Assembly: GCA_003342895.1 (NCBI GenBank)
Contig: PTFA01000011.1
Location: 1,818,629-1,882,628, forward strand
Origin: Casuarius casuarius
Taxonomy: Eukaryota; Chordata; Aves; Casuariiformes; Casuariidae
Direction: 5' to 3'
Length of the DNA: 64,000 nucleotides
Below the pieces are notes generated by a model. The model saw only the letters and a list, made by a program, of their open reading frames with translations, searched no databases and was not told the origin of the DNA. A program made the translations under genes and the position numbers. Shown piece by piece: positions 1-13,100 of the stretch (positions are counted from its first letter, which is position 1; each line of letters begins with the position of its first letter).

Positions 1-432
1 TAGGCTTTGGTCAGAACAATACTTAAAAGCCAGCAAAATATTTCTACTTTCGTATGAGAAACTAAGAGATGGAAAAGCAAAGGTGACTGTAATGTACACT
101 TTTAAAGAGNTTTTTTTGCTAATTATCTCTAATTACTCAGAATTGAAACACATTAGTTGTAGGTAATTATGTTAACCTTGTCATTTCAACTGCTTCCAAG
201 TTCTATTTAAGCTTACAGAATGAGCTTTTTCGTAGCTCTTTGAGGTTTTACCAATTCACACTTGCCTGTTTGTTCATAATTCTTGTACTTGGCTTGTCCC
301 CACCCCCCACCAGCTCATTTCATTCTAAAATTCATTATAAAAGTGCTTATTTCTATCAGATGGCTATCAAAGGGAGCTAAACAGACTAGGTCACATTAGT
401 TATCTATAATGTAAACATCTGTAAGTGAGGTA
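1..432. other. Unique AT-rich noncoding DNA
   Basis: I see no repeat family, RNA gene or credible reading frame here. The stretch is AT-rich with a short C run near 300 and one ambiguous base at 110. It leads directly into the tandem duplication that starts at about 433. Confidence 0.6.
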
Positions 433-942
433 AGATTTATCTCACCATAGATACATGGTATAGAAGTATAATTCTGGCTGCCTTTTAAATCCTGCTGACT
501 GTTCTATATTAAAAATGACTGAAATAGTTATTTCCAGATTCTTTGATAAGTTAGCAATGACAATAGTACATAGTGGTATTGGAAAGTTCATTTTTTTTTT
601 TTTTCTGTTTTGTTTTCTTTTTTTTGGTCGCCTTTTCTTTGTCAGTGATAAATATGTGGAAAAATATTTGTTTTATAGTAGTGGAAGATTTATCTCACCA
701 TAGATACATGGTATAGAAGTATAATTCTGGCTGCCTTTTAAATCCTGCTGACTGTTCTATATTAAAAATGACTGAAATAGTTATTTCCAGATTCTTTGAT
801 AAGTTAGCAATGACAATAGTACATAGTGGTATTGGAAAGTTCATTTGGTTTTTTTTTTCTGTTTTGTTTTCTTTTTTTTGGTCGCCTTTTCTTTGTCAGT
901 GATAAATATGTGGAAAAATATTTGTTTTATAGTAGTGGAAGA
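433..942. repeat. Direct tandem duplication, about 253 bp x 2
   Basis: Two head-to-tail copies, about 433-685 and 686-942, read almost base for base the same. Both begin with AGATTTATCTCACCATAG and run through the same tract to AGTAGTGGAAGAT. The clearest difference is in the internal T run: the first copy has an unbroken T tract near 594-604, while the second has GG inserted before a shorter one near 846. A 62-codon reading frame at 515-703 spans the junction and is not a gene. The near identity means the duplication is recent, polymorphic, or an assembly artefact from allelic copies. Confidence 0.93.
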
Positions 943-3929
943 TCTATATTAATTTAACAATAAGAGGAGCAGGTTAAAACATTTGAAAAAGAAGGTAAAG
1001 ATTTTGAAGTGATTCAGGAGGAAATCAGAGTAGGTTGTCTCTATCGCATGGTATAAAATAAAAAGCACAGGATTTCATTTTTCACCCGATTCTTTTGACC
1101 AGTGTGTAGTGTCATTGTGTTTTGCAGCTAGCTTGAGTACTTAGAATCATACGCCTTCACGGGTGACTTCATTAGTCGGGGTGGTAAAGTAAGTATGCTC
1201 ACAAGGTGAGAGTGTGAAAATCATTCGGTTAGTAGAGCTCTACTTACAAGGACTGGTAATGAGATAAATAACCTTGTGCTTGTGTAAGTTTATTCTGTCC
1301 TTTTTAAGAACATTAAAGGTGGTCAAATTACGATGCCCTTAATTTATAGAACTAAGAGCTCGGGTAGAAGAAGGTTAACTTGCTTGCCCAGAAGTTATTC
1401 AGGTGAAAGTGCTGGAGCTATAAAGAGCTTGCAAACATGAAACTAGCATTTGTACCGTTTTATGTTTCAATCCATTTTTAGGATGATAAGCTTGGAAGCT
1501 CTCAAAGTTCTGGGAAGTCCCCTGGCTCATTAATGCTCTGTCTTTCAGATAAACACCACCAACAATAACAAACAAAACAAACACGCCTGTTAGTCTGTCA
1601 GATCTATGTAATTAGGTCTAATTTTTCAGGAGAAAGCAAAGCTGTCTGTCAAACCCTGTAGACAAGCCTGAGTTCAGAGATGATGTATAAATGTAGTCAT
1701 TAACTGTTAGCTAAGATAAGGTATAAAGCAAAAGTGAGATATAATTTTGTTCTTTTGTATTTCAGACATGGTTGTTATTTATAAATACATGCTGTATTGA
1801 TCATAGACATGAACACTAGCTAAAATTAGAATCCAAAGAAGAAAGTCATTGTCTCTTCAGAGCATGTTTCAGCCTCTGTGGCAGCCACTCCTTCAAGAGG
1901 TCACANCGAAGATGTATCAGCATTTTTAAAGAGGGCTGATAACATTATGATCACTAACATTGTTTCTTGTTAGGAAAGATAAAATCAGACCTTATGCTTT
2001 GGGATGAACTGATAACCATGGGGGTTGAAATTTAATCCCAATAAGCAAAGAGAGTTTACTGAGTGGCAGAGAATAACTGTGGGATGTTCAGAGGTATGTT
2101 GTTGTTCTGTCTTTGTTTAGCACTGGCGGTTCTTGGAGTGTCATATGCCACTTGTATCTGTTACTTTCCCTTGTGATATAGATTCATCATTAGTGGCTTA
2201 TGTATCTGACCTCTAGCATACATTATCATGAATATACCACTTGGAAATTTCATTCACCCTAGAAACAGTTAATTATTGAAGTACAGGTTTCTCTCTTTTT
2301 TTAGTCACCTTAGTTTGCTGTAGATATCACCAATCATATCTACAAACACTCTTAATTATCAACAAATATCCATGTTTGTTGAGAAATGAAGTGTTGAAAG
2401 TAATGTGCCTACAATCACAGAGCCTGAGATAGAGGTACTGATCTAATAAATTGAAGGACCAACAAAATTTGTGCCGAAGTTTGAGATTTTTGACTTTTGA
2501 GACTTTGGCATTTTATTCCATTCATCAGGATGAAAATGAAAATTTAAAGTGTCCATGGGAAGTCAAGAGAGAAAGAAAGGAAGGTTTGGACAAGCTCAGN
2601 AAACCACGTTGAATTCGTCTCACCTTTGGCTTCCCTACAATCTATGGCTACCTCTGACAATACTTGGATTAGAAACCCTATGTTGAAATCTCAGAGGTTT
2701 TCCAGAAAGTGTTCTGCTTATTTTAAAAAGTTATCATTTTGAAAACAAGATGAGTATTTTGAACTTTTATCCTGAGGAATTCTGCCAACAAAATTGTGCC
2801 CCTTTCAGGTTGGTGCTTTGTGAAATGAAACGTTCTCTTTCTCTCTGCTATCCACTTATATGGTGATATAACTGTGCCAATAAGTTTCATCAAATCATGA
2901 CAAATCAAAATCTGAATACAAAATAATGTTTGTTAGGCAGAATTATTTCAGCTTTATTGTTTAATTATGCATTTGGTGCTCTTTTTTAAGCTCTGATTGT
3001 TGACAGCATTTTATGATTGATAGTTGCTGTTTTGAGCTTTGTTAATTAGCTGCATAAGGTTGAATAAGTCACATGAGAAGTTTTGTCTGTTCCTTGATCA
3101 GATGACTGCTCAAATACTTCTGCCACAAATACCGATTCATGAGACTTTGAAATGAACTTTCAGATGTTTGTGCCAGCAGACACAGATTTATCACAAGGAC
3201 CAAAGGAGCTGATTTCTCCCATTAGCACCTTTTACAGAGGCAGGCACTCCTATGGCTTTGTGATTCATGCTGCAGCTTCCTCTACTCCTGGTCAAAAAGA
3301 CATAGTCACTTATGCTGTCATGAAGTGAACAGAAATGAGTCTTGAGATTCACTATGATGACTTAGTCAATTATTAATAGCAACTTTTGTTCCAGCTTTGA
3401 GTATAAATGTGAAACATATTTCTCTTATTTACAATATATTGGCTTTCATTTAGTTTTTAGATGTAATTACATAGATCAAGTTTGATTTGTAATGCTTTAT
3501 AGACTTTAGGTTCTGCCTGCCTGAGATATAGGCTGATTCCTTAGTGCACTATCTTTACAGACGTTATTAATTTGATGCGTCTCCTAGCAATCCTGAAAGC
3601 AGAAGAGATGACAGGAGAGGCAGAGCTGTCAGCTTTGTCAACTACAGAGCTTTATATCTCTTGTATTTTAAAAGATTTTTGAGTAGGTGTCTATGTTCTC
3701 TTCCCCCCCCGCCAATCTCCTTCAAAACCATGGGGGGAAAAAAAGGTCTTGGAGTAAAAGATTTATTTTTCTTTAGTAAATCAGGCCTCTTTTAATCCAA
3801 GTAATTAGCCAATGTTCAGGGCCTTGTCTCTCCTTTTATTTCATTAGGAGAAACTGATTCATCCGAAGAAGCTGAACAGGTGGCAGATTCAAAATAAAAA
3901 TTAAACATTAACAATACTGACTTAATCTG
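943..3929. other. Unique noncoding stretch
   Basis: No transposon, RNA or coding signal that I can name. Reading frames are at most about 60 codons and scattered over both strands, as expected by chance at this base composition. It contains short homopolymers, such as a C run followed closely by G and A runs near 3703-3745. Confidence 0.55.
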
Positions 3930-4172
3930 TGGAATCCTTTTCAACAGGATGTAGCAGATGCTAAAAGTTTGCATGGATTCAAAGGGAGACTAGACAAGTT
4001 CATGAGAGAGAACTCCACTGAGGTCTATGAAATACTCCTGAACCCACAAATTGTTAGAGGTGGAGGAGTATTTTGAGGAATACTCAAAATACTTTTTTTT
4101 TGCCTTGAGCATCCACCTTTGGTCACTGTCGGAGGCAGGCTATTGGGATAAATTGGCTTTGTTTAACAGAGT
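3930..4172 (+). mobile_element. Old CR1-type LINE, 3' terminal fragment
   Basis: The text resembles the 3' end of a diverged CR1 subfamily. It has a GTGGAATCC...CAACAGGATGT block, then GCATGGATTCAAAGGGAGACT and GACAAGTTCATG. After these come the 'CACTGTCGGAGGCAGG' segment and the GGGATAAATTGGC stretch that precede the end of such elements. No octamer tail remains. It is 5'-truncated and carries no usable coding sequence. The subfamily cannot be assigned by eye; the match is remembered, not computed. Confidence 0.65.
4067..4093. repeat. Inverted repeat inside the CR1 fragment
   Basis: Arms of 11 bp (AGTATTTTGAG and CTCAAAATACT) flank a 5-nt spacer. It lies within the CR1 3' fragment and is probably a by-product of local mutation or templated repair. 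Confidence 0.8.
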
Positions 4173-5710
4173 ATCGCCTTTTTTGTAATCCATTAAGACT
4201 TCGGCTGGCTTGTTTTGTAGGCTGTGTTCAAAATAGTGTGGTCTGGTAATAAGAAACGTCACTCTGAGGAAAAAACTGTAGGCATTCACTCTTCAAGCAT
4301 GCCTCAGTTGTATATCTTTATTGTTTCAGCTACCTCATTCCATAATAACTGAGTTTTAATTTATTCCCTGTAGCTGCTATGATGGTCAGTTCACAAAATG
4401 ACCATTTTCAGTCACCTCCAAATGCCCATAAATCAAAGGCATATATTGCTAGTATCTATCAATTTTCCCCAGCATAATCATAAATACAGGCTAGTCCTTG
4501 TCATCTTCCCCCCCCCCCACTCCCTCCCCACCAGCAGTAAAATGGAAACAGTCTGAAAAGGATTTTGGATTTTTTTTTAATGGGGTGAGCTACACTTTTT
4601 TGAGGGGAAATTGTTGACAAAAATTGTGAGAACAAGTGTATAACTTCCAGTGAATCTGTAGCTCCTGAGCACCCTTTGATGTTGGCCCTTGCAGAAAAAA
4701 TTTTCTTAGTTGTCAGTGACCACTTGTCATGACCCATGTATGATACATTTAGCCAGGTTTTATGCTTTTAAAAGCTTTCTGATAGGCATTATCCAGAAAT
4801 CTAAATATAGAAGCAAATAAAAAACATTGTTCACTTCATGTAGAAATAGTTTTCTAAATGGAAACAATCCTATCATTAGTGAAGTCAGCATGTAATGTTT
4901 AAGTAGCAGTTCATTTATACTAAAATTGGACTCCTGAAGAAGCATATTTTCAGTTAAACGACATTATTTCTACTTGGTTTTACTGAAAACATTCTGTCCC
5001 TTTCAGTGCTGTCCTTCCCCTGCCCTTTATCTCTGTAACTGGAAGGCTCTATGGTGTGGGAGCTTCATTCCCTCTTGAGTCCATGTCTAGCTGTAAGCAC
5101 TAATCTCCTGTGGGCAATATGTCCACTTTTAGCTCTGGTAAACTTATAAATAGGCCTCTGTGTTGAAGACTGCGGAAGTTTTGATAAGTTACAGGAATAT
5201 TTCACTCTTCTCTGAAGGTTTAGAGCCAGACTGAAGGGAGAAAATATGCAGAGTGGTTTTGCTCATTTGAGCTTGCTTGTTTGCCTAGTGCTCTTGGGCA
5301 AAAATGGTTTGTTCCAAGTGTCAGTGGAGCAGTAAATCATCCTAAAGAGAAAAGACTACGAGGAGATCGGGGATGGTGCCTGTCTTTTGGGTTGTCTGGT
5401 TGTCCACATGCAGCAGAGGGAGCAGGCTTTATCAGACAAAACCTTATTGGCATCTTTGCGATCCTGTGCAAGGGGAGTGTACTCAAACAGTGATTTACAT
5501 TAGGCTACTGATCTTGAGAGTGCTCACAGTTTAGTACAGTTTGTTCTTGCTATGCACCTACATACTCCTGTACTCTCTATTAGTTGCTTTGCCCTCCTCT
5601 CAATCCCTAGTAATCACTTTGATATGACCTACACCTGCTGCCTAGGCAGCTCAATATTGGATTTTTTTTTTCCTTTTTTTTGAGTTTGCTGCAGTGAGGT
5701 AAAACTTTGC
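4173..5710. other. Unique noncoding stretch
   Basis: No repeat family or gene recognised. There is a C run at about 4507-4518 and a T-rich tract just before the CR1 copy at 5711. The reading frames at 4501-4737 (minus) and 5281-5493 (plus) have no recognisable protein character. Confidence 0.55.
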
Positions 5711-6680
5711 CACAGAAACACAGAATAGTTTGGGTGGGAATGGACCTCTCAAGATCATCTGGTCCAATCCCACTGCTCCAGCAGGGTCAACTACAGCAGG
5801 TTGCCCCAAACTGTCTCTCTCTTGTACTGGGGAGTGCAGAACTAGGTGCAGCATTCCAGATGTGGCATCACCAGGCTGAGTAGAGGGGAAGGAGCACCTC
5901 CCTCAACCTGCTGGCAATGAGGTTCCTCTCTGCCCCTTTCTCCAGCCTGTTGAGGTCCCTCTGAACAGCAGCACAGCCCTCTGATGTATCAACTGCTCTT
6001 CCCAGTTTTGTATCATCTGTGAACTTCCTGAGAGTACCTTCAGTCCCATCATACAGGTCCAGGAATAAAGAAGTTAAACAGTATTGGTCCCAGTATCAAC
6101 CCCTGGGTAAACCACTATTGACCGGCCTCCACCTCAATTTTGTGCCACTGGTCGCAACCCTCTGAGCCCAGCAGCTCAGCCAGTTTTCAAAGCACCTCAC
6201 TGTCCACTTAGCCCATACTTCATTGGCCCTTCCATGAGGNTGTTAGGGGAGGTGGTGTGAAAAACCTTACAAAAGTCAAAGTAAGCAACATCCACTGCTC
6301 TCCTCTCATCCACTAAGCCCCAGTCATCTCATCAGAGGAGGCTATCAGTTTGGTTAAGCATAATTTCCCCCTTTGTAAGTCCATGCTGACTACTCCGGAT
6401 CACCTTCCTGTCCTTCGTGCGTCTGGAAATAGTATCCAGGATTAGTAGCTCCCTCACCTTCCCATTGGATCATGGTGAGGCTGACCAGCCTGTAGTTCCC
6501 TAGATCCTCCTTCTGGCCCTACATGAAGGCAAGGGTGATATTTGCTTTCTTCCAGTCCACAGACACCTCCCTTGATCACCACAACCTTTCAAAGATAATA
6601 GAGAATTGCCTCACAGTGACATCGGCTAGCTCCTTCAGAGTGAGTGGGTACATCCCATCAGGGCCCAACCCATGCTTCTA
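5711..6680 (-). mobile_element. CR1 LINE copy, 5'-truncated, internally deleted
   Basis: Read on the minus strand this is a CR1 retrotransposon. Its 3' end, at the low-coordinate side, has the octamer tail (CTATTCTGTG then TTCTGTG), preceded by the usual terminal block. Most of the ORF2 reverse-transcriptase region follows. The catalytic F-A-D-D box is present near 6005-6026 but reads F-T-D-D, so the active site is altered. Segments between the terminal block and the RT region are missing, including around 5815-5835, and frames are broken throughout. The element stops near 6680, a typical 5' truncation. One N lies at 6240. It is a dead copy. Confidence 0.93.
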
Positions 6681-9600
6681 AGGGAGATGCATAAATAATG
6701 CATTAGTTTAGCTCAATTACCTGCTATATTGGTGCCTGCATATGTAAGGAGAGGGAACTTGTATATTTTTTTTTAAATGAGGTCTTTGAAAAGAGCCATG
6801 AAATTTTAGCATTTACCTTTAGTACAAACAGGTGGAGAGTTTATATCAGCAGTTGCAGTTCATCTCTTACAAAAACTGACTTAGAAATTTCTTATGGTAT
6901 TTTTCTTTCCTAGAAAGTGCATAGTATAACCCATCTGCAGAGAATAACAGAATCTGCCTTAACTTAACAAAGCATGTACATAATACTTAGGTTGCAAATA
7001 TTATTGAAAAATGGAATTAGAAATTTTCTGATGTAGTAACTAGCAAAATAACCTGCATCAGAGAGAAGAATGTTGTTGTGAACACTGTACATGGAATGAA
7101 AGTAAGTTTTTCAAGATTCAAGATGATCTTACAAAAAAACAACTATGAATAGGAAGGCCACTGAAACACCCAAAATGAGCGTACAGAGGTGTGATATCTC
7201 TGACTGATTTAAGGAGATGCCAGAAAACTTAATCTATTTGCATACTAAATTCCTGGTATATGAGAGAAGTTATTCTGCAGAGCCTAATGAACAGGTGTTG
7301 AAATATTAGTACATCCAGCACCATCCACATATGTCACAAAGATCTTATCACCTCAGAAATTATATTTTTGGGTCACTAGAAAATGTGGTGGGCTGAAGCA
7401 GCTTCTGAACTATACAGATCCTGGGGTTCTGGTGTCCTGATATCTATCATGAGTCATGCTTTGTACATGTTGGAGCTCAGAAGAAAATGCATTTTTCTAG
7501 CAAGATTATTCCCAAGTAACTTTATAATAAATAATTATAATGCTATGTTTTGAAAAATCTTTTCTCTTTGAACCTTTGAGAAGTATGGATCTACTTACAG
7601 GGCTTATTTTAGACTTCTCTGTTCCTCAAACAAACCAGCGGCAAACTAAAAAATCAAGCCTAATATTAGGTTCTGAATCTAGATTTTTGGCATCAAAACA
7701 AATTGGTTTTATTATTTCTAAGGTTGAGTATTCAGTAGAAAAACATTAATCAGAGTTGATGAAAAATCTAGTTGCTTTTTTTCAGATGACAGAAAGTGAA
7801 GTGAGATACTGAGCTTCCAGCAGCAAACTTTGCAAATTTGTGCTTTTCTTCAATTCAGTCTCCCACCCAAATACGACAGTACAATACAGAATGGTAATAA
7901 AATGTACTTTAATGTATTGTCCAACTTGCTCTTTGAGGAATTAAAATATTCTCAAACTTTTTCTGTCTATTTATATGATGCTATTTTAATTGCATGTCAG
8001 TGTCTTGGAAAAGGGCGGGTGATGAATTGTGCCCACAGGAGCATTTGGCACATAATTTTTTTGGACTTTCAATTTGATGCAGCTCACTCGAGGCAATAAA
8101 CATGACATTCCTGGAAAAGAACTGTATTACAGTCAACTTGATGTCACGATTATTAATCTCCAATCAATCACAGGACTTTCTGTGACAAACTAAATTAAAA
8201 AAAAAAAAAAAGCACCTCTCCACTCCTCTCCCACCCTCCCCCAAATCTCAAAGCAGCACTGTGCACTTACAGGTGTTAAACAAGTTGAGCAAAAATATTA
8301 CAGGTGTAATCGCAGTTTACTGAGCTCTTAAGAAGAAAGCAAAAGTAAAAAAAAAAAAAAAACTGTAAAAGACAATATTTATCTGGGAAAGAAATGTTTT
8401 TTAACCAAGGAAAAGTGAAACATTATGACTGAACTAGCAGGAATGATCTTGCTAAACCGGAAGGAAAGTACTTGAGTAGTTAGAGCAAAGTGTAAGGAAT
8501 CTAGACTTTCATGATCTGTCGTATGACTCAGTCATTAGATTTTACAGATAAATTGTGCAAGTCTTTTGTAAACTATGGAGTTCAAAATCTGTTGTCCTTG
8601 CATATAGACGCCTTTGTTCTCTTTCTTGTTTTTTGCAATAAGTCAAGATGAACTGGAGCCAAGAAGGTATTTTTCTGCCTTGTTTTTCTTATGTCATTTT
8701 AATGTCTTTCATAGTCATGATAAACACACTAATCACCTTCCCAGTGAACTTCAGAAGCATGTGAAAACCTTCTGCTTTTGGATTTGTAACTGAAATTCTG
8801 CACTGCCTGTGTTCAAAGGGTTTGTACATTTCTTTTCAGACAAATTTGATCATATTTGCCTGTTGCTGAAACTAGAAGCATCTATAGGCAACCCTAAGCA
8901 TTGAATCCTGTGCGCAGTTTTTTTAATTCATCTGTTTCATTCATGAACAGAGACATATACTGCTAGTCAAGGAAAACATTCATCTCCAGGGCAGACCAGA
9001 CAGCAATATATACTCTTCTCTACAAGTAGGTAAAGGAAGTTTTGTCTACTGCTTCCTGTTTGTGTCTCCCTATGAAAGCACCTAGGCTAATGTATCTTCA
9101 GTCTGACTAGACCTTAGCTTAAATTGAGCAAATCTTCTCTGGCAGTTGAAGTTGATGAAACCCAAATAATTTATTTTTCTGAGTATCTGTAACTTTAGGC
9201 ATCTCACTTAATTTAGAGTAATTGTATTTACATTACATTAAAAAACCTAAATACCATGTGTAGTCATCAGGAAGAAATGGACACTATGTGGTCTGGAGCC
9301 TCAGTTAGAAGCCCTGGGTTAGATGATGCAAATAACATCCAAAGGTTCAGATTTTGTTTCTCTCTTCTTTCTGCCATAATGTTGTGGATGCCATCAGTTG
9401 ATATCCTGTCTCATCAAGCTGTGGGAAAGAATTATTGCCGAGGAATGCTTTAGTAAAATTATAGATCTTGTGTTATTCTGTATAATGGTAATATCTGTTA
9501 GCCAAAATATGTTTTTTGGGTTTTTTTTAATAGGGCAGAAAAGAATGAATTACTTTAACAAAGAAGCGTATGCAGATAGACATAAATTTTTCACAAACGT

Positions 9601-9805
9601 TTGTCACCTAGGGGTCTTTTATATAAAAGTCATGTCTTTTTGGTTATCTTTGCTTTTTTTTCTAGAAGCTGCATTATTTTATAGTTTTGACTTTTTTTCT
9701 TCAGAAAAGTTTATTTTCTTTCCAGTTTGTGTGTGCAGTTCCAATTTTTAAATAGTGCTTTAAGAGATAAAATAGCATCAACATTGCTGATTCAAGACAT
9801 CTAGT
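6681..9805. other. Unique noncoding stretch
   Basis: No transposon or gene recognised. Two A runs (near 8194 and 8350) could be remnants of poly-A tails, but nothing upstream of either resembles a retrocopy. The longest reading frame (9398-9751, plus) is rich in F, L and I because of T-rich DNA and looks like chance. Confidence 0.5.
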
Positions 9806-10119
9806 ATTTCATATAAGCGTCTCAACTTTTGGCTGCTGATCTGTATCTGACCCCTTTGATGGCTGTTCTTTTGTACATCTTTCCTTAGATGGAGAGCAAG
9901 ATAGGAAACTTTCCCTGCTGGAACGAGTGAAGCCTAGATCAGTCAGTTGCTGAACACTTCTTCTAGGCAGAAGCCTTGGCTCATTCCCTTCCACAAAAGG
10001 TGGTAAACTTCTCAGGCTGTACTCAGACTTTGAATCTGTTGATAAGGTCATAAGCCCGCTGGTTGCAGAAGTGCCATTGCACAGCTCAGTACAACTACCC
10101 AAGCAGTTTACTGTCCTCC
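9806..10119 (-). other. Open frame with acceptor-like 5' edge (possible exon)
   Basis: A minus-strand frame of about 100 codons ends at a TGA at 9808-9806. The peptide is Ser- and charge-rich with balanced composition, unlike the F/L/I-rich chance frames nearby. It ends in E-T-L-I, which would fit a class I PDZ ligand. Just upstream on the minus strand is TTGTTTCTCCTCATCAG, a pyrimidine tract plus AG (AG at 10121-10120), placing a possible exon start at 10119. About 95 nt past the stop is an AATAAA (plus-strand TTTATT near 9709). I do not recognise the protein. Frames of this length are expected several times by chance in 64 kb, so this is a candidate only. Confidence 0.15.
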
Positions 10120-13100
10120 CTGATGAGGAGAAACAACTGGTATTTATAATAATTTTCCTACAAGTGACCCACAGCAGTCAGCTTTGAAGTGCAATAAAAC
10201 AGATCAAGTGCTTCACTTCGTGCATCCTTGGGTAGCAGGAAGATGGACCAAATGCATCTTGTTTTGTCCTCATGAAGAGTGATCTCAGGAAAGGTAATTG
10301 ACCTTTCTGATACAATTATTAAATATCTGGTCAAACCTCAGCCTAATAAGCAAGCTCTAGATGTACAGAGTTCATTATTATACAGAAATGTGCTGAAATG
10401 GAAGTCTTTCAGCTAGTCAGAGTACAAGGGTACTGTACTGATCCATGACTGCACACTTAATTCTCACTTGCCCAAAGCATTACTTTTAGTTAAGAACTAA
10501 AGTCATGCTGAGCATGTTTCTAGATGAAACACCATAGGCAATGCCTGCCTTGCAGTGAATAGGTGAAATATGCAGAAAGTGCAGAGATTGAGAAATGTGT
10601 TTAAGGGAGGAGGACACTTTACATTTTGAGGTTTTTAATATAATACTACTATTGCTGATGCTTGGGCATGCACTGCAGAAAAAGAAACAAGGCCTTAGTA
10701 GGAAGATTTGAATAAGGACAGTCATTTCACAGGCTGTGCTGCAACACACAGTCTGAGGAGCTGAGAACATGCAGTTGCAGTCTTAGAAGAGTAAAAGCTA
10801 CAGGCCAGAGGTCTTAGCCAATGTGGACAAAGATTTAGGCTAATATGTTTCTTACAGTTTCTGCCCTACCGAAATGGGAGACGTAAAGCTTGATATGGCA
10901 GAATCTGATTTGCATGTTTTTGCTTGCTGAGGGAACCCAGATTGCGTTGTAGCAGATCTATTTCTCATTAGTCATGCAAATTTGTGTTGTGCATAAAGAT
11001 AAGTAGCCAGGCTTGGATCAAAGGAATGGCAAGAAATGGCACCTATTTGTGCTTTTTGACTGCAACAGAAATTTTCTTTGGGAAGAGGTCTGGTATTTAT
11101 TCAGGGTTATGCTGATGGCTTAATATTGACTTACAGTCAGGTTATTGACAATAAAAGCTTTAAATTTCAAAGCAAGAAGATATTTTATGGATTTTAAAAC
11201 TGTCACTGTCAGGAAGGATGAGCTGCAGAAGGAAATTATCTTTCTCTGACTTCCAGTGGTGAGAGTTTCTGAGGATTGAGCTGTCTAGTGCAGGAAGGCA
11301 ATCTCTGGGTCCAGAGATTCTGAGGTGATGCTTTCCACTGCTATATGGGAAGAGATGGCACAAGCCATGGTACAAAGGTAACCACTTTACTTTTGTGCAT
11401 GGCAAGGTTTAGGATTGAAAGTCAAGCTTGGCTTTTTGGTGAGGAGCCAATGCAATGGTCAAAGTATGTACTCTGAAATTAAATATACAAGATGGATGAA
11501 GCTGTAAAGGAAGGAAGAAAGAAGCAAGTCGGAAACCTTGTCACCCGCTTATGTCTCCCACGTCTATTACTGGTTTCCTCTCTCTGCTGTGCTTTGGAGC
11601 TGATAAATGCTATTGTTAAGAAAAACAACCTAGAAGAAAAGGTTCCAGTGCTGTGACCCTTGCCAGGTTCTTATGTGAAGGAAATCCACTCAAATGATTC
11701 CTAGCAGTTGGGATGGTCCTCTGTTTATTGCTTTTGGAAATGAAAAATATGGCCTGACTCTTCTCTAACTGCTGCCAGATACTAAGCTGTCATCCTTCCA
11801 GTGTTTATTCAGCACACGCTTTCAGTGAAGCACAGAATGTCACAACTAACTGATGATCGATCCAGAATACCACAGATGCCTAGACTGAATAACACCCTTA
11901 ATGGTAAATGTGGAGGGTCTTAATCTGACCTTCCTTACATTGATTTTATAGTTCCGTTGCCTTCCATGAGGGTTCTTCTCATTTATGCTGTGAGATCAGA
12001 ATCAGACCAGACGCTTCTTCTCATAAGATAATGCTAGTGGTTTGGCAACTCTTTTTTAAATAAAACTAGGAAATTATCACTTATATACTCCTTATTGCCC
12101 TTTAGGTTAAATTAAGTCTTCATAGGTAAATCTACTCTATGGCTGTACTAAAGAGGTGATAGTAATCCAGCGATAATGTGATTCTTGCATGTCAATGTTT
12201 GGATGTTCTTTCCAATACCTTGCAGCATATCTGGGGAATAGTGTTACACTGTAGCTTGCTGTGATAGGCAGTACCTGGTTTTATTGGCTAGTTATTGGTC
12301 TCATTCACATTCTCAATCAAATTTTCTGTGCGAGTCCAGGATTTAAATGTTTGCCAATACAGTCTTAGTTTCTTACGACTATATCTAGCACTAACCAAAA
12401 ACTGGTCATGGAAGATCTGCTAGGAATAAAACCTTAAAAGATAGTGTCTGCTCCAAATAGTTTATGTCCTGAATCTAGCTTGTGCACCTGTATTGATCAG
12501 TGTTGATAGTGCAGAAACTGATTAATAGTGTATGCTGTGGATACAAAGCTCGGAATAATTTAGGATACAATCTGGCCATTTGAATTTGGAAATGGAAAGT
12601 GGGAAAATGTTTCTTAAGGAAAAAGACAGAATAGCTCTTCATGAGGGAGGAAACTGTGGGAGTTGAACGCTGTCTGTACACACATATTTCTGTGAAAGAA
12701 ACAACAGAGATGAACATGGCCAATTTTCATGGCTTCCTCTACAGACAGCTATCGTGATGTTGCTAGCCCTCTGTATGCCCTACATTGAGAGTTCCACACA
12801 ATCCTCAACTTTATTTTATGATACAAATGCTGCCGGAGAGTAGCTGACATATTACTCTTGCCCTATACTGGTCTTAAAACAATTTTCCCTCCCTGTGTGA
12901 ATCCTTTCTTGTAAGGTTTTATTCCATAAAGGCTCTTACTTGTACCAATTGGCTGTGTAATCTCCTCTCTCTCACACACGTATTGTTTTTCTTCCTGCTG
13001 TTTTTTTGACAAATCTCTTCTTTGCGTGTCAGCTTGTAAATTGATAATGGTAATGTCTTTGAAAAAAAAAATCCAGGAGATATTAATTTCTGCTAAATAT

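Noticed and set aside
515..703. 62-codon frame crossing the tandem duplication
   Set aside because: It is created by a T run and the duplication junction; the second copy does not preserve it.
8190..8365. Two A runs as poly-A tails of retrocopies
   Set aside because: No recognisable gene-derived sequence or flanking duplications upstream of either.
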